From Dendrophyllia cribrosa (taxonomy: Eukaryota; Cnidaria; Anthozoa; Scleractinia; Dendrophylliidae), in the NCBI GenBank assembly GCA_024195265.1, contig JAJLRJ010000006.1:22594523-22658522 (forward strand): 64,000 nucleotides of DNA, read 5' to 3'. Position numbers and translations under genes: made by a program. The notes below the pieces were generated by a model that saw only the letters and a list, made by a program, of their open reading frames with translations, ran no database searches and was not told the DNA's origin. Positions 46,749 through 64,000 of the stretch are shown here, piece by piece (the first letter of the stretch is position 1; each line of letters opens with the position of its first letter).

Positions 46749-47410
46749 CTCCACGCTCTCAAATACCTTCTTGTTTGCCGCGAGGACTATTGTCTAAACA
46801 ACGGCTTGCTGTTGGTCAAATCTCGTGACGCACACCGACTGACATCCATCCGTTTAGTGATGTGGACGTATTAAAACGGCTGAAATTCGAGTCTATCAGT
46901 GGATAGAGTTTAATAGGTTACACAGAAGGAGTTTGATCGTGTCGCGCATACTACCCCGTAAGCGCTCCGTTTTTTAATACAAAGTACCTAAACGTATATA
47001 TCATATTAAAGCTGATAAAATGGTGAAGCAAATAAATTAAAATGACCAATGTTTGTAAACATGAATTACCCGCGCTAACATTTTTCTCCAAGAAACTACC
47101 GATAGTTGCATAATATTAAGCAAGGAGCAGAGCTTCTGGCAAGGTCACCCATGCTGGAAAGGTCGATAGGTAGAACCAGACAAAGTACAGTCCCCTGGCT
47201 CTCCTGGTAGTTAGTTATGCATCAGGTTACCAACCTTATGATGTAAAATAACATATGTTACCGAAACTAAAGCGAATATTACAACTTTCTTCAGTGGATG
47301 TCAATCGTTAGGAGTGGAGAAAAATCTCTGTGTACCGCTTAAGCACTGCTAGGATGAAGATGAAACACAAATATTAAATACCAAAACACTCTCAATTGTC
47401 ATTCCGTGGT

Positions 47411-47854
47411 TTAAGGGGCTATGTCGCAAGGTGAGTCTGCGCAATGAGTTCCTGTCATGTGACGTCACCTGACGTCACACATATCAAATTTCTACTGTTC
47501 CCTTCCAAGTTTTATCGCGCTTGCACTCGTGTCGAACCACGCGAGGTAAACAAACACACGATCGATTTCGCTTTTAAATTCCTCCCCAGCTTCCACCACT
47601 ACTGGAAGACATCGAAGACTAACAAATCGCAGAAATAATTTAACAAAAATCTAGCCACGCCAAAAATCTAGCTACTCTAACTAATTTGTAAACTTGAGAT
47701 CTATCCTTTCACGCAATACGACGGGATGGAACGGATTGCAGCGAATTCGACAGTGATGGCCGCCAACTTAATAAAAAGCTGAAAAAGCCACCGGACGTTT
47801 GTCCAGTTGTTAGTACCCAGTACTCACCCGCCATCCTCGCGACATAGCCCCTTT
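47411..47854. mobile_element. MITE with TTTAAGGGGCTATGTCGC ends
   Basis: Left tttaaggggctatgtcgca(a)gg and right cctcgcgacatagcccctttaa are inverted repeats. Contains gacgtcac repeats near 47461. No coding potential despite a 64-codon open stretch. Confidence 0.8.
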
Positions 47855-48429
47855 AAGTGTTTGGTTTTATGGTATTTATGGCACCTCGGGAGTTTGAAGT
47901 GTAGTTTGGATAATAATCACGCCTGCGCATTAAACTTAGACTACTGCTCATTTACCCCGGATAAAAGCTTGGTAGACATCTTAGGATAAACACATACCAC
48001 ACACGACAGCATTGCCGATGCACACACAGCCAAAGCAGTTGATAATTGGCCGATAATAATCAATACAATCAAGGACACTTCTATTGGGGCTATCGATTTT
48101 CATCGATTACCAATATCAACCGGTCATATATGAACATTATTGATTAATACGATTGGTTTTCGGTAATCGATTTTCATCGACTGGCTACGCTGGGAGAAGT
48201 TGAAGATAAAGTGTCATTGTATTTTTTACGCATAGAAAGAAACCATTAATCAGTCACAAAACGGTGTAATCGTGAAATAGCTAATATTACATATAAACGT
48301 CAAAGCTTATTTTGTCTCAAGCTGCCTCAATACGTTCTGTTCTCCAAATGCAATGACATCTTCATGATGGACTTCTAGCACGGGGAATAAAAGACTGTTC
48401 AAATTCACCGTTGAAAGGCGAGAATGTTT

Positions 48430-48435
48430 TTTATT
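48430..48435 (-). promoter_or_regulatory. Possible poly(A) signal of secreted acidic protein gene
   Basis: TTTATT on plus is AATAAA on minus, about 160 bases past the stop at 48597. Best candidate in range. Confidence 0.4.
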
Positions 48436-48596
48436 TTGGAATTTCCAGGTAAGATTTTGTTTGTTGCATGTGAAAACCGGAGTTACTTTCATATTATTCC
48501 TTATATATAACAAAACGTCCAGTTAAGGTATTTAAAAATATATGGTTCTGCTGATCGACAGCCTGCTGACTGGTTGGTTTGTCTATCAAGCTATCA

Positions 48597-51542
48597 CTAC
48601 ACCTGATTTGTATCAGCAACCACATTCTTTTTAACGACTGTTACTTCACTGTTGGGCGAATGAAACCGCACAACAAACCCAGGTTCCTTTGAGAAAACTC
48701 CCTTCAAACCGTCAACATTAATAGTATAACCATGGTGGTCTGTCTGTGTCGGTGGACTGGCACTAGGAGGTGGACCTATAAAGGCAGCCGGTCGATAGAT
48801 CGGAGCTGCAGGATCTAAAAACACAGGGGTATTGATAGGAGCTTCGGGATACTGGCGCCAAGCCTGTGGACCGAAATATTGACTGGGAAGCTGAATGTTA
48901 TTTTGAGCCATTGTATTTTCATAACTGAGCCGTAAACGCTGAAGCATTTGTTGTTTCATCTGAGCGGAAAACTCCCTCAGTGCTTGAAGCCGTTGTTCTC
49001 TATCGACGAAGGCATTAATTTGATCTTGTTTCTCCTCAGATTTGGGCATCACTACTTGACTCGTTTGATCCGATATATCCAGAGGTTCCATTTTATGACG
49101 TTGCTTCAATCTATCTTCAATCTCTTCGTCATCTTGTTCTTCGTCTCCATCATCGTCGTTCGTTGCTGCTTCATCCTCTTCATTGTCCTGTTGATTTTCA
49201 TTCTTATCTTCAATAGCATTTTCCTTGTCATTTGCATGACGTCCTTCGTCACGCACAAGCACCAAGTCACCTTTGTTAATGTCATGAACCTTTGTAACAC
49301 TAACACCGCTCAGGGAAGAGTTGGTCTCCCTTTCATCTTCATCGGAGTCGTCTAGGATTGGCTTTTCGTTCTCTCTCATCTCCTCTAACAATGCCTCATC
49401 TCGTATGGTATTCCTAGTCGATACACCTTCTTCGATGAATACTTCGTCAAAATCCCTACTTGGGCCACTAGTCAGGTTCTTAATCCACCTTGCCTTTTGA
49501 ATGCGTCCATTCGACTCTTTTGAGGGACGTTTTGCGAAAATTTGCAAAGGGGTCTTCTTTATCAAACTGTTACTTCTGTCATGCTCTTTGAGTGGCCATT
49601 TTAGCTTGTTTTTCAATGTGAAATTGTTTTTTACGAAAACATGCCGTCCTTTGCTTGTCCCCTCAGCGTTCAGCTTTTCTATAAGGCTCTGTCTGGTTGA
49701 ATGTTGTTTCACGTTTTGATATGCCTTGTTAATTGTCGTCAACTCTCTTTGCTTCAATAGCTTCTTCAGATGATGATGTCCTGAAAAAAAAAATTATTTT
49801 GCAATTTTAGCTTAATTGTTTTAGTTTGGTTGGTTCAGTGCATTGCTATATTGTCCCGGGGGGCCGGGGGGGGGGGGGGGGGGGGTACTCCCTATAATGG
49901 ACTATACGGGGATGCTCCTCCCGAAAGGGGTACCTTTTTTAGGCTGGAGGTATATGAAAGGGTAGGGATTTCACGAGTTGAAGTGTATAAAACGGTAGAG
50001 ATTTCACGAAATATACGAAAGGGTAGGGAAAACACAAGTTGAAGTATAAAAAGGTAGGGAAAACTGCCATTTAAGTATTATAAAAAGGGCTATTCAAAAT
50101 ATAACAAACAGACGCACGTAAAGGCTATATGAAAGGGGTACCATTTTCAGTGAAAGGTATATGAAAGTCATGAAAGGGGTACCATTTTCAATGAAAGGTA
50201 TATGAAAGGGGTACCTTTTCTGTCAAAAACGGTATATGAAAGGGCACCCCCCCCCCCCCCCCCCCCGGTATATTGTCTACCAGGCATCTTCAAAACAGAA
50301 CAAAAAAACTATGGGCCGGTTAACTTAGACAATTATGGACCTTCACATCTGTTTTACTGCGCCTTTCAATAACATGCGGAATTTAAAATTCAAATCTTCA
50401 CAAACAGTTGCGTTATTCCCTGCCGTCAATCATAATTAATATGAAAGCCAACGGACCATGTAAAAAAGAAACAAACAAAATGGATCGAAATCTACCAATC
50501 ATAATGCACGGACGTGACCTTTTGAACTTCCTGAGAGGTAAGCTAAGATGATTGACGGCAGTGTAAAACGCAACCGTTGCTGGTGATTTGAATTTCAGAT
50601 TCCACGTGTTATTGAAAAGCGCAATAAGTGGGTCATTTAAAGAAGATAAATGTTTTTCTAGTCTGTGCTTTATGCCTACTTAACATTGTTTACAGTAAAT
50701 AGAGCTTAAATATTAGGGTTGGCAAGATTTTAATTGGTTAAGGCCGCGGTTTTGTTAAACACCGTTTAAAGTTCGTTTAAATAACCGGCCCTATGAGTTC
50801 ATAAATTATCAGAATGCTTTTAGCGAGTGCTTAAATTACACGACATCACGGTTGTTTCTAGGTATTCTCCAGGTAAATAGAAAGTACATGGACTTGAGAA
50901 AGATGAAATGTCCCCGACAGGATTCGAACCTTTGACCTTCTGCGCACCGGTCGGATGCTCTAACCACTGAGTTACAAGAGACTCGTGGCTAATTGGGCCA
51001 TATACTAGGTTCATATATGCGTGGCACAACGAAAAAAGTCCCGACAGGATTTGAGGAGTCTTTTATCAGCTAACTGCTACATTCTCTACTTAACATTTCA
51101 CTTATTTCTCTGGGGGAGGGAAGTGATAAATAACGGTTCTTAATTGTAAAGAGAGAAATTCAATGAATGTTTGGTTAATGAAACGTAAGTAAAATATGAA
51201 GGCTTGGTTTAATTGGGTTTCTGACTGAAATGGTGTAAATGTTAAATAACAATCTCATCGGTGTCAATTTACTAGTACCATTGTTTCTTCGTTGAATTAA
51301 TCAAAATAAGAGAAAATAGAATTGAAAATTAAAGCTCTAAACATGCACATCTCTTTAGTGGTCGTTGGTAAACGGAGAACCATGTGCTAGTGTTGTAGGA
51401 AACCTGTCGAGCTGTAATCGATTTTCTAATTTACAGACATAACACATATTATGGTACTACTGGATATACCTTGTTTTGTTCCCAGTCCTCCAGCCGCCCA
51501 CAGGAAAAGCGAAATGACTACAAGAAATACAAATAGCCGCAT
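48597..51542 (-). CDS. Unrecognised secreted protein with acidic centre
   Basis: Two exons: 51470-51542 (ATG at 51542) and 48597-49780, joined in phase 1 by GT-AG, giving 418 aa. Residues 1-22 are a clear signal peptide (MRLFVFLVVISLFLW core). Then GHHHLKKLLKQ, a basic region to about residue 130, and an acidic tract at about 210-247 (DDDGDEEQDDEEIED). Next come a charged, probably coiled-coil helix around 284-314, a Pro-rich stretch 328-368 and a C-terminal part with GYTINVDGLKGVF. Sequons NFT, NLT and NSS suggest N-glycosylation. I do not recognise a family. Secreted acidic proteins are common in coral skeletal matrix and mesoglea, so an extracellular matrix role is a guess from composition. 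A 1.2-kb open frame, the signal exon in the right phase and normal splice sites argue that it is real. It could be lineage-restricted. Confidence 0.75.
49856..50268. mobile_element. Repeat framed by poly-G and poly-C
   Basis: Left edge cccggggggcc, about G18, gtactccctataatgg; right edge gaaagggcac, about C21, ggtata. Inside, tatatgaaaggggtacc-type phrases repeat at least six times. The same gtactcc edge with a G run occurs at 52075-52120, so this is a dispersed family whose termini include homopolymers. Confidence 0.65.
50910..50982 (-). repeat. tRNA-derived SINE head (73 nt, tRNA-like)
   Basis: On the minus strand gtctctt opens and cgggggac-like cggggac closes, pairing as an acceptor stem with one mismatch. 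The D-arm/A box is aactcagtggttagagc and the T-arm/B box ggttcgaatcc. The anticodon stem is mismatched and the base before the apparent anticodon GGT is C rather than T, so it is unlikely to be a working tRNA. Probably the head of a SINE that continues with a pyrimidine-rich tail. Confidence 0.6.
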
Positions 51543-52482
51543 GGAGGGTTTCAGTTGGTATCAGCAACAAGTGAGTTTTTTTTGTAAAAGGAACGCAGTC
51601 TGAATAGCATCTCAGAAGCGCTATTTCATAATCATGTGTTTGGAGAGCTTTTCACGCCCTGTTGAACTCTACGCATAAAATCTGTTGGCGGTCACCTGTA
51701 GGATCAAATACTACCTGCTGTGTCTAAGTAGCTTGGAGAAACATGCAAGAAATCTGCGCTGTAATGTCTGTAATATTCTGTACAGTCAAGCCTCTCTACA
51801 ACGGCCACATCCGACCAAAATTTACGGGTTATTATGAAGAGGGTTGTTGTTGTGGCTTCGCTTTTATATTTTGTGCAACTTTTTTCAATTTTTAGATTAA
51901 CTTTTCAGAGTACCAACTAACTTTGTAAAACATCGAGACGATGTATGCTTTTAGAACCTTTTTCATTTTATCTCGTTAATACGCGAAGCGTAAACGAGAT
52001 ATAGTATAGGGTACAGATATGCAACTGAATTAGTCACTCCATGTCCCTCAACTGTAAACTTTTATTCGGGTTTGGGGGGGGGGGGGGGGGGGGGGGTGGG
52101 GGGGAGTACTCCTTTATATAAGCTTTTAGGTATATGCGGCGCCAAAGGGTTCGGTTTTTGAGCCATTTTGGTCTGAAATAGGATAACGATTTTGACCAAT
52201 TTTGGTCTGAAATAGGGTATGCTTGTATACTCTGGTCTGGAATTGGGTATAGTTTTTAGAAGAAGCTACGTTTTTATCATTATTCATTGCTTGAGAAGTG
52301 CGGTTGATTAACATCGGCAATTTGAAGCCCTTCCTTGAGCCTTTCTCGAATGTTTTACGCAAGACGCAGCAGCTCCTGGGTCTCGGGTCAGCCCCATAAT
52401 ACAATTCGAAACGAAACCGACCCAGTCTCATGCGCAACCTCAAAATGGCCAATAGGTATAGGCATATCTTTATTTGGCCTTA

Positions 52483-53273
52483 GGCCCGGTTCAAACGCCG
52501 AACTTTACACCTGCCGAACCTAATTATTAGGTTCGGCACATGTAAAGTTCGACGTATGAATCAATTAGGATCGACACTTATGTATTTGGGTCGACTCTGC
52601 CGTTCTATACAACTGAGCTTGTCGAATAGAACGGTAGATGCCATGCGCAGAAGACTAAATTTGAACAAAATGACGGGGAAAGAAGACCAATCTTGTTGTT
52701 TAAGATGCCAGGAATACTTCTGTATGCCCTGTTCTGTCTTCGAGAATGATGAAACTGTCAGGGGCTGGAAAGCGGGCAGTTCAGTCGCATATTGCGAGCC
52801 ATGTTTCCGAGAAGTTATGGAAAAGAGCGAAAAGGTTGCAGTTCCGTGCAACTACTAGGTGGTTTTTAAACCACCCAGTTGCACCCATTCTCGTCCCCAG
52901 AACCTTCGTTTCGTTTGGTCAGCGGAAAAACGCAATTTAAAAAAAACCGTGGAGCTCTGGGGACGAGAATGAGTTGCAACCATTTGCATGTTTAGGCGCC
53001 TTCTTCTACTTTCACGGATGGCATTAGCGAGGAGAAATTCTTTCGAGTTCCAGTTTCCCGCGCTATATTCCGCCATCTCCGCCATGTTGAATCCTCTTGG
53101 GGTCATAACAGTAACGGCTGACCGTAATGGGTTTAGTTCATTGTTTGGTCTTTTGAATTTGATTCGACTCAATTGAGTTCGACGTCTGAATCAACTGTCG
53201 AACTTAATTATTTGGGTCGACCCAAGTATGTATTAGGTTCGGCACATGTAAAGTTCGACGTTTGAACCGGGCC
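52483..53273. mobile_element. MITE with TTA target duplication (left of a pair)
   Basis: Begins ggcccggttcaaacgccgaa and ends tttgaaccgggcc, with inner gaacctaattattaggttcg pieces repeated in both orientations. TTA borders both ends (52480-52482, 53274-53276). A small inverted-repeat insert (cattctcgtccccag, about 52887-52973) lies inside. Confidence 0.85.
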
Positions 53274-53584
53274 TTAGGCCTGGGGCAAACGTCGAATCTT
53301 AGTCGTACTTAATTTGTAGAACCTATGAATTTTGAAATAGGCGCATGAATGGTGCGACGTCTGCCGCAATTAAGTTCGACTCAAATTAATTGGTTCGACT
53401 CCAGCATAAGTTCGACTTGCCAAGTCGGATAATGCGACAGTGGTTCGGCGTTTCAGCAAACGCCGTTCTAAACACGCGCTGAACTCAATTCATAAATCAT
53501 GCAAATTACAAAATAATTGATTCAAATGTGATGGACTGCGCAAACGTCACAAAAATATCGACTCCCCATCTGCCAAACACTATT

Positions 53585-53585
<1 letters not shown>

Positions 53586-53629
<44 letters not shown>
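53586..53629 (+). repeat. Poly-C tract, 44 bases
   Basis: Uninterrupted C run inside the MITE 53277-54296. Confidence 0.9.
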
Positions 53630-53766
53630 TGACGAGCATGCGCTGTACAAAGACAATTTCACGACCGGTAATGGAGAGCTATCGAAAGTCATTGCTGACA
53701 TCGCACAGCGTGATGGAAATGTGTTTTTCGTGTTTCACGAACACTAAATATAAATACTTGAGATGC

Positions 53767-53964
53767 GAATAGGCCATTTCCGAGTTGCCTTTAGCCTCTC
53801 TATCAAAGCGAGGCTAGGTGCGAAACCTTTCATATGAAAATGAGTTTTCATTCCATGCAAATAAACTTATTTGCACGTGAATGAAAACTCATTTTCATAT
53901 GAAAGGGTTCGCACCTAGCCTCGCTTTGATAGAGAGGCTAAAGCAACTCGGAAATGGCCTATTC
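53767..53964. repeat. Foldback nested in a MITE
   Basis: gaataggccatttccgagtt onward to gttttcattc is mirrored on the right, ending aatggcctattc; arms about 85 bases with only small differences and a 25-base loop. Inserted within the MITE 53277-54296. Confidence 0.88.
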
Positions 53965-54973
53965 CTATTTGCAATAAATGTTCAGTGTTTAAAGAAAACG
54001 AGGACGTTAAGGGATGGACTGCCGGTAAAAGCGTTGCTCAGAGCTGTATGTAATGCGAGTCTTCTCTTTCTAGAAAGGCCCGACGAGCACTGTATTTCGG
54101 CATTTCGCTAGCAAGTCCTAGCAGTAACTAGCCGCGCATCGAGTGAATAGCACGGGCGGGACACGTGCTTATTCCCGTGTTTTAATGAAGTGCAACTTGT
54201 GAAATAGAATCGACACAGGTTCGACGTTTGCTACCATGTTGGAATTAAGTCGACTCTTCGTCCAACCTATTTTAGATTCGACGTTTGCCCCAGGCCTTAC
54301 TCTCCTAAGGGAGGTACTCGAGGCAAGAACAAGGTAACATGGTCATTGTATAGAGGTGGCCGTTGTGGGCAGGTGGGACTGGTTTTCACTAGCGATGCAA
54401 AGCACAAGCATACGCATAACAGATTCGCATTTAGGAATTTTTTGTCCTTTATGGTTGCGTTGATCCTGTTTTCACGTCGTTGATTTGTGCTTTCATGCAA
54501 GCCCTCGTGCGAAACGATACTGTGTACTGCTATAAATCGGTGGGCTGTTTGATTGATGAAAACGGGCAACTTGTCTCGCAACAAAAATTGCCACATAAAT
54601 TGAAAGAAAAAAACCTTGTGTCGCAAATGTCGAATATTCCACTATCGCTGCGAAAAGTAGAACCGATTGGAAAATGTCGGGTGCAAGATACGTTACCCTA
54701 GGGGGCCTAGGCCATGTCTTCGTGCAAATTTATGTCGTTGTTCCGTTGTAAGTCAAGTATCACGAAAGCTTGACCAGTGTAACACCATCTTTAGGCAACA
54801 CAAACATAGTTTAAGCATTTTTTAGTTCTTTCTCTTTAGCTGGATTGAAAACTAGCTTGTTCCAGGGCGTGTATATTGTCGGAAAACGACGCGATAGAAA
54901 AATTCGAGCGCGAGAGAAACACAATTCATGGGGACAGACTTCAAATAAATGTGGCTTCTAACATATCTGAATT

Positions 54974-55017
<44 letters not shown>

Positions 55018-55504
55018 ACATAGTCTTCCTTCGCAAGCCGGGCTTATCCTTAGCTTCCACCATCAGGCTAAATTTGACAGAAACAGAACACTAAATGTAC
55101 AATATTTATATTTCCTCATATAATTTGCATTTTTAATTACTTTCCCGTAAGAGTTAAATGGCCTCACTCCTCACTGTTCTCTAGATTGACCAGTTGTCTT
55201 GTTGGTAGTCTGCTAGCAGAAGCTGGTGTATTTATGGGACGCAATTTCAAAGACGCGCGTGCGCGAAGCTTCAATAGACACCTTCACTTTGGCGTGCGTC
55301 TTGAACTTGCGTCCTGTAAAGTTTGCTTCTCTAAGTAATATAAACGGACACTAAATGAAAAGTACTCCCAACCTCAAACACACAAAAAATAGTACTCCCC
55401 AATTCATATCTTCGGCTTAGTCGATAAATTGACCTGCACGGTTGTCTTTTGCAAATGGTGTTTTAAACGTCAGCATCGTGTGAGGCGAAACAACGTCTAT
55501 CTCA

Positions 55505-56362
55505 AGCTCCGAAAAAACAGTGCATGATATTCCACTGTTGATAGTTTAAAATCGTACTCCCATTTGAATACAAAACCATCATGCACTATTTATCAACAAC
55601 TATCAATGCGCTATCATTTATTTGAACATGTTCAAAAATTTTACAACAGTTGAAGACAGTTTTGATCGGTTAGCCGAGCGCGTGATTTTTTCGGTCAGCT
55701 GTTGCCACACTCAGATGTAGAAAAAAGTCAATAATCCATTTGGGGACCCGAAAACAAAGAAAATATCAACCAAAAAGGAGTTTATTCGTCGTGCAATAAC
55801 AGCTGCGAGTCAAGAGGGGAGACTTTAGGTGCGGTTACACACACCACGGTAAAATGTCATTTCCCATGGTAGATCATCCGCGGTGCATCACACCTGGGTT
55901 TGAAAAACCGTGTTACACGCGATTTGTGATTTGCCAAGGTAAAAAAAATTCACGCAATTCAGTGAATCACTTTTCCATTGCCGTTACGTGTTGATGTCAA
56001 AACGGAGCATCGTGATTGGCTCTTGTACCTTGGGCATCCAAAACACCATTGCAACTTACCACGTTAAAATGTCATGGGAGTTCGTGTGATCTTTTTGATG
56101 TATCCATGGATATTTACTGCGGGAAATGTGGGTCACACTCACTAAATGCAGTTTTCCGTGGTGAAGTGGTACGGTAAAAGCGCCCCGTGTCACCGCACCT
56201 TTTATTGAATCTTCTGGGTAACTTTTGTCAACTTTCATCAACAGTCATGTGCTGCCGTGCACCGTTTTGATCGCAAACACGATAGTCAACGATAGTAGAT
56301 AAGTTGGATCAAAACTCCCACCTCATACTATCGTCAACTATTATGCACCGTGGATCGGGGCT
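55505..56362. mobile_element. Diverged TGATAG-type MITE, interrupted
   Basis: Left agctccgaaaaaacagtgcat and right accgtggatcggggct match, imperfectly, the ends of the SEC23-intron MITE at 62175-62708 (agccccggtcaaacggtgca). Subterminal catgatag/ctatcat repeats are shared. Split by a younger MITE at 55828-56201. Confidence 0.65.
55828..56201. mobile_element. MITE nested in the previous element
   Basis: Begins ggtgcggttacacacaccac and ends cgtgtcaccgcacc, inverted, with TTA just outside each end. Inner ccacggtaaaatgtcat and accacgttaaaatgtcat repeats. No coding potential. Confidence 0.75.
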
Positions 56363-56365
56363 TTA

Positions 56366-57147
56366 GGGGCCGATTACATGGCGAATTTCAGCCCGGTTAG
56401 GCGGGCTAAGATTTCAGCCCGGTTTCTTGAACAAATCTTCTTAAAATGACGTTTGCGACAACATGAAACCGGGCTGTAAGGGCCCGAGCTCGCCCGGTTT
56501 GCCGAGATCTCGGCACGCCTGTCAAAACGCAACAAAAATCAACTTTGCGATTATATGACAACCGGGCCAGCCCGGTTAGCCGGGATACCGGTTATCGCGA
56601 TGCCGGGACCGGGCTGAAAATTTCCATGTAATCGCGTTTACGGGCCAGCCCGGCTAACCGGGACAGCACAAAAATTTGCCTCTGAGCAAACCTGCTCGCC
56701 TGTAAATGCCTCCCCCCTTTTCTCTTTAAATGATAAAGAGGTACAAAGAGTGCGTAAGCACGAAGTAATGAGCTAAAATGCAGAAAAAATCCTTAAATGA
56801 AACATTCTACGCTTTGCGCCATTTTCAAAACAACAACTTTCAGCCAAAACGTTGATGCTAAGTTTAGTTGTCGCCAGACTGGCTCGCTTCATGTAATACC
56901 GGGCTGAAAATGGGCCATCTCGGCTAACCCGGCCAGCCCGGCTCATACTATCGGGCCCTAAAATTTCAGCCGGGCAAACGGGGCTGAAAAACCTCATGTA
57001 ATCAGAATGACAATTTCAGCCCGGACTGAAAAGCGAGGTCACCTGGGTAAAAATGTCACTTGGGCATGCGCAATGATTTGTTTTCAACGAAACAAGGTGG
57101 CGGCGTGGGCAGTCAGCCCGGGCTGAAATTCGTCATGTAATCGGCCT
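56366..57147. mobile_element. CCCGG-rich MITE with TTA target duplication
   Basis: Begins ggggccgattacatggcgaa and ends attcgtcatgtaatcggcc, near-perfect inverted ends, TTA on both sides (56363-56365, 57148-57150). The interior holds more than ten cagcccgg/ccgggctg units in both orientations. Its left TTA is also the right TTA of the element 55505-56362. Confidence 0.85.
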
Positions 57148-57174
57148 TTATTGTCACAAATTTTCGCGAAATTC

Positions 57175-57275
<101 letters not shown>

Positions 57276-57665
57276 ACGTCATTTGGACATTCGTTTTGCA
57301 AAATCAGAGATAAGGGAAAATGGTGAAATTAAGACGGAGACAGTTAAGAAGCATTTTACCTGCAAACACAGCCGCCTCCCATCCCTCCCGGTTCGCGCAA
57401 ACTCCCAATGGTCCTCGCGATGCGAGGAGCTGTATGCGCAGGCTGAGTAGTACCTTTTGGATGATGAATATCAACCAGTCACGCAAGATATACATCAACT
57501 ATGATACTGATGCAAAACTGTGACACTGTTTAATGTTTGATACTTTATTAGATCACGGTCCAATGTCAAAAGAAACACAGGAACAATAACTGATTCCTTC
57601 TCTTTCAGCGTAGGAAAGAAAAAAAGGAATCAGAAAAGAGATAATGGACTGAGTTTTTAAACAGA

Positions 57666-57671
57666 TTTATT
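57666..57671 (-). promoter_or_regulatory. Possible poly(A) signal of SEC23
   Basis: AATAAA on the minus strand about 450 bases past the SEC23 stop; no canonical hexamer seen nearer, so a long 3' UTR is implied. Confidence 0.35.
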
Positions 57672-58124
57672 CCTGGGCCCGGCTGTCCATTGCTGGATTA
57701 TCATAATCCCGAATTAATTTCGAATAACATACTATAAGAAATTACTAATATCATCTAATTCGCTTTAATACTTTAATAAATCTTAAGAAAATAAAGGGAA
57801 AAAAGCTTGTTCTGCTTTTAATGCCGGATTGGAGATAATCAGGTTTTGAACTACCGCGCCCAGATCGAAAAAAAAAACTTCACAGCATGCAACTATCATT
57901 ACACATCTGTGGGCTTTTTAGACGCTTGTTAAATAATTTCTTTGTCTCTAAAAACGAAAACAGGATGTTCTTACGAACCTTCACTTGGAATCCGCCGACA
58001 GAATCTGACGACTCCCCGTGGAGAATTCATCATGGAAATCTGTCTTAAAACTGCTACAAGAAAATCTCCATGTGAATTCTCCTGAGACCGCTCCCCCCCC
58101 CTTCCCCCTTCCCCCAGATAATCT

Positions 58125-64000
<5,876 letters not shown>

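Larger units (their letters stand above)
46207..48429. other. Intergenic between convergent genes
   Basis: Spacer between GH65 copy 2 (plus) and the secreted acidic protein gene (minus). Holds a gggtaccgac tandem-like piece near 46365-46400, hairpin 46591-46748, MITE 47411-47854 and a small inverted pair of atcgattttcatcga around 48095-48180. Confidence 0.7.
49781..51469. other. Intron of the secreted acidic protein gene
   Basis: Contains a repeat framed by G and C runs (about 49856-50268) and a tRNA-like SINE piece (50910-50982). A short inverted pair around 50440/50545 (ccgtcaatcat against atgattgacgg) is also present. Confidence 0.7.
53277..54296. mobile_element. MITE with TTA target duplication (right of a pair)
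   Basis: Begins ggcctggggcaaacgtcgaa and ends ttcgacgtttgccccaggcc. It shares the TTA at 53274-53276 with the element to its left and has TTA on its right (54297-54299). Contains a 44-base C run and the foldback at 53767-53964. Its ends resemble those of the left neighbour in layout. Confidence 0.85.

Noticed and set aside
48948..49355. 135-codon plus-strand frame
   Set aside because: Antisense shadow of the acidic tract of the secreted protein gene.
50910..50982. Functional tRNA gene
   Set aside because: A and B boxes and length fit, but the anticodon stem is mismatched and the base before the anticodon is not T; a SINE head is more likely.

Overview
This is a eukaryotic nuclear window, most likely from an anthozoan cnidarian and probably a stony coral. 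The evidence is spliced animal-type genes with GT-AG introns, AT-rich introns packed with short non-autonomous DNA transposons (MITEs and foldback hairpins), tRNA-derived SINE-like repeats, very long G/C homopolymers and remnants of Harbinger-type and hAT-type transposases. The species is inferred from general character only. No rRNA, CRISPR, operon or other prokaryotic feature was seen.

Layout: (1) 1-1575 is intergenic with nothing recognised. (2) 1684-8077, minus strand: BPNT1, 3'(2'),5'-bisphosphate nucleotidase, five exons, 314 aa, complete. (3) 8078-9691: 1.6 kb shared upstream region between divergent genes. (4) 9692-16772, plus strand: a GH65 glucosidase of the PGGHG/ATHL1 type, six exons, 759 aa, with a signal peptide. 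(5) 16773-21841: intergenic, with an 88-bp tandem satellite interrupted by two MITEs. (6) 21842-46003, plus strand: a second GH65 paralogue, seven exons, 731 aa, same intron positions and phases, but 24 kb long because its introns are full of mobile DNA. (7) 48597-51542, minus strand: a two-exon gene for an unrecognised secreted protein of 418 aa with an acidic centre. (8) 51543-57600: a dense stack of adjacent and nested MITEs, including a 100-base C tract. (9) 58125 to beyond the window end, minus strand: the C-terminal third of SEC23, a COPII coat subunit.

The genes are not an evident pathway. BPNT1 clears PAP in the cytosol and SEC23 builds ER export vesicles. The GH65 pair resembles the enzyme that trims glucose from glucosylgalactosyl-hydroxylysine of collagen. 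Both copies carry N-terminal signal peptides, unlike the human enzyme as I know it, so they probably act in the secretory route or outside the cell. Two points stand out: exons 2-3 of the paralogues are far more alike than their other exons, which suggests gene conversion, and the introns and spacers hold at least twenty MITE or foldback elements, several nested and several with visible target-site duplications.
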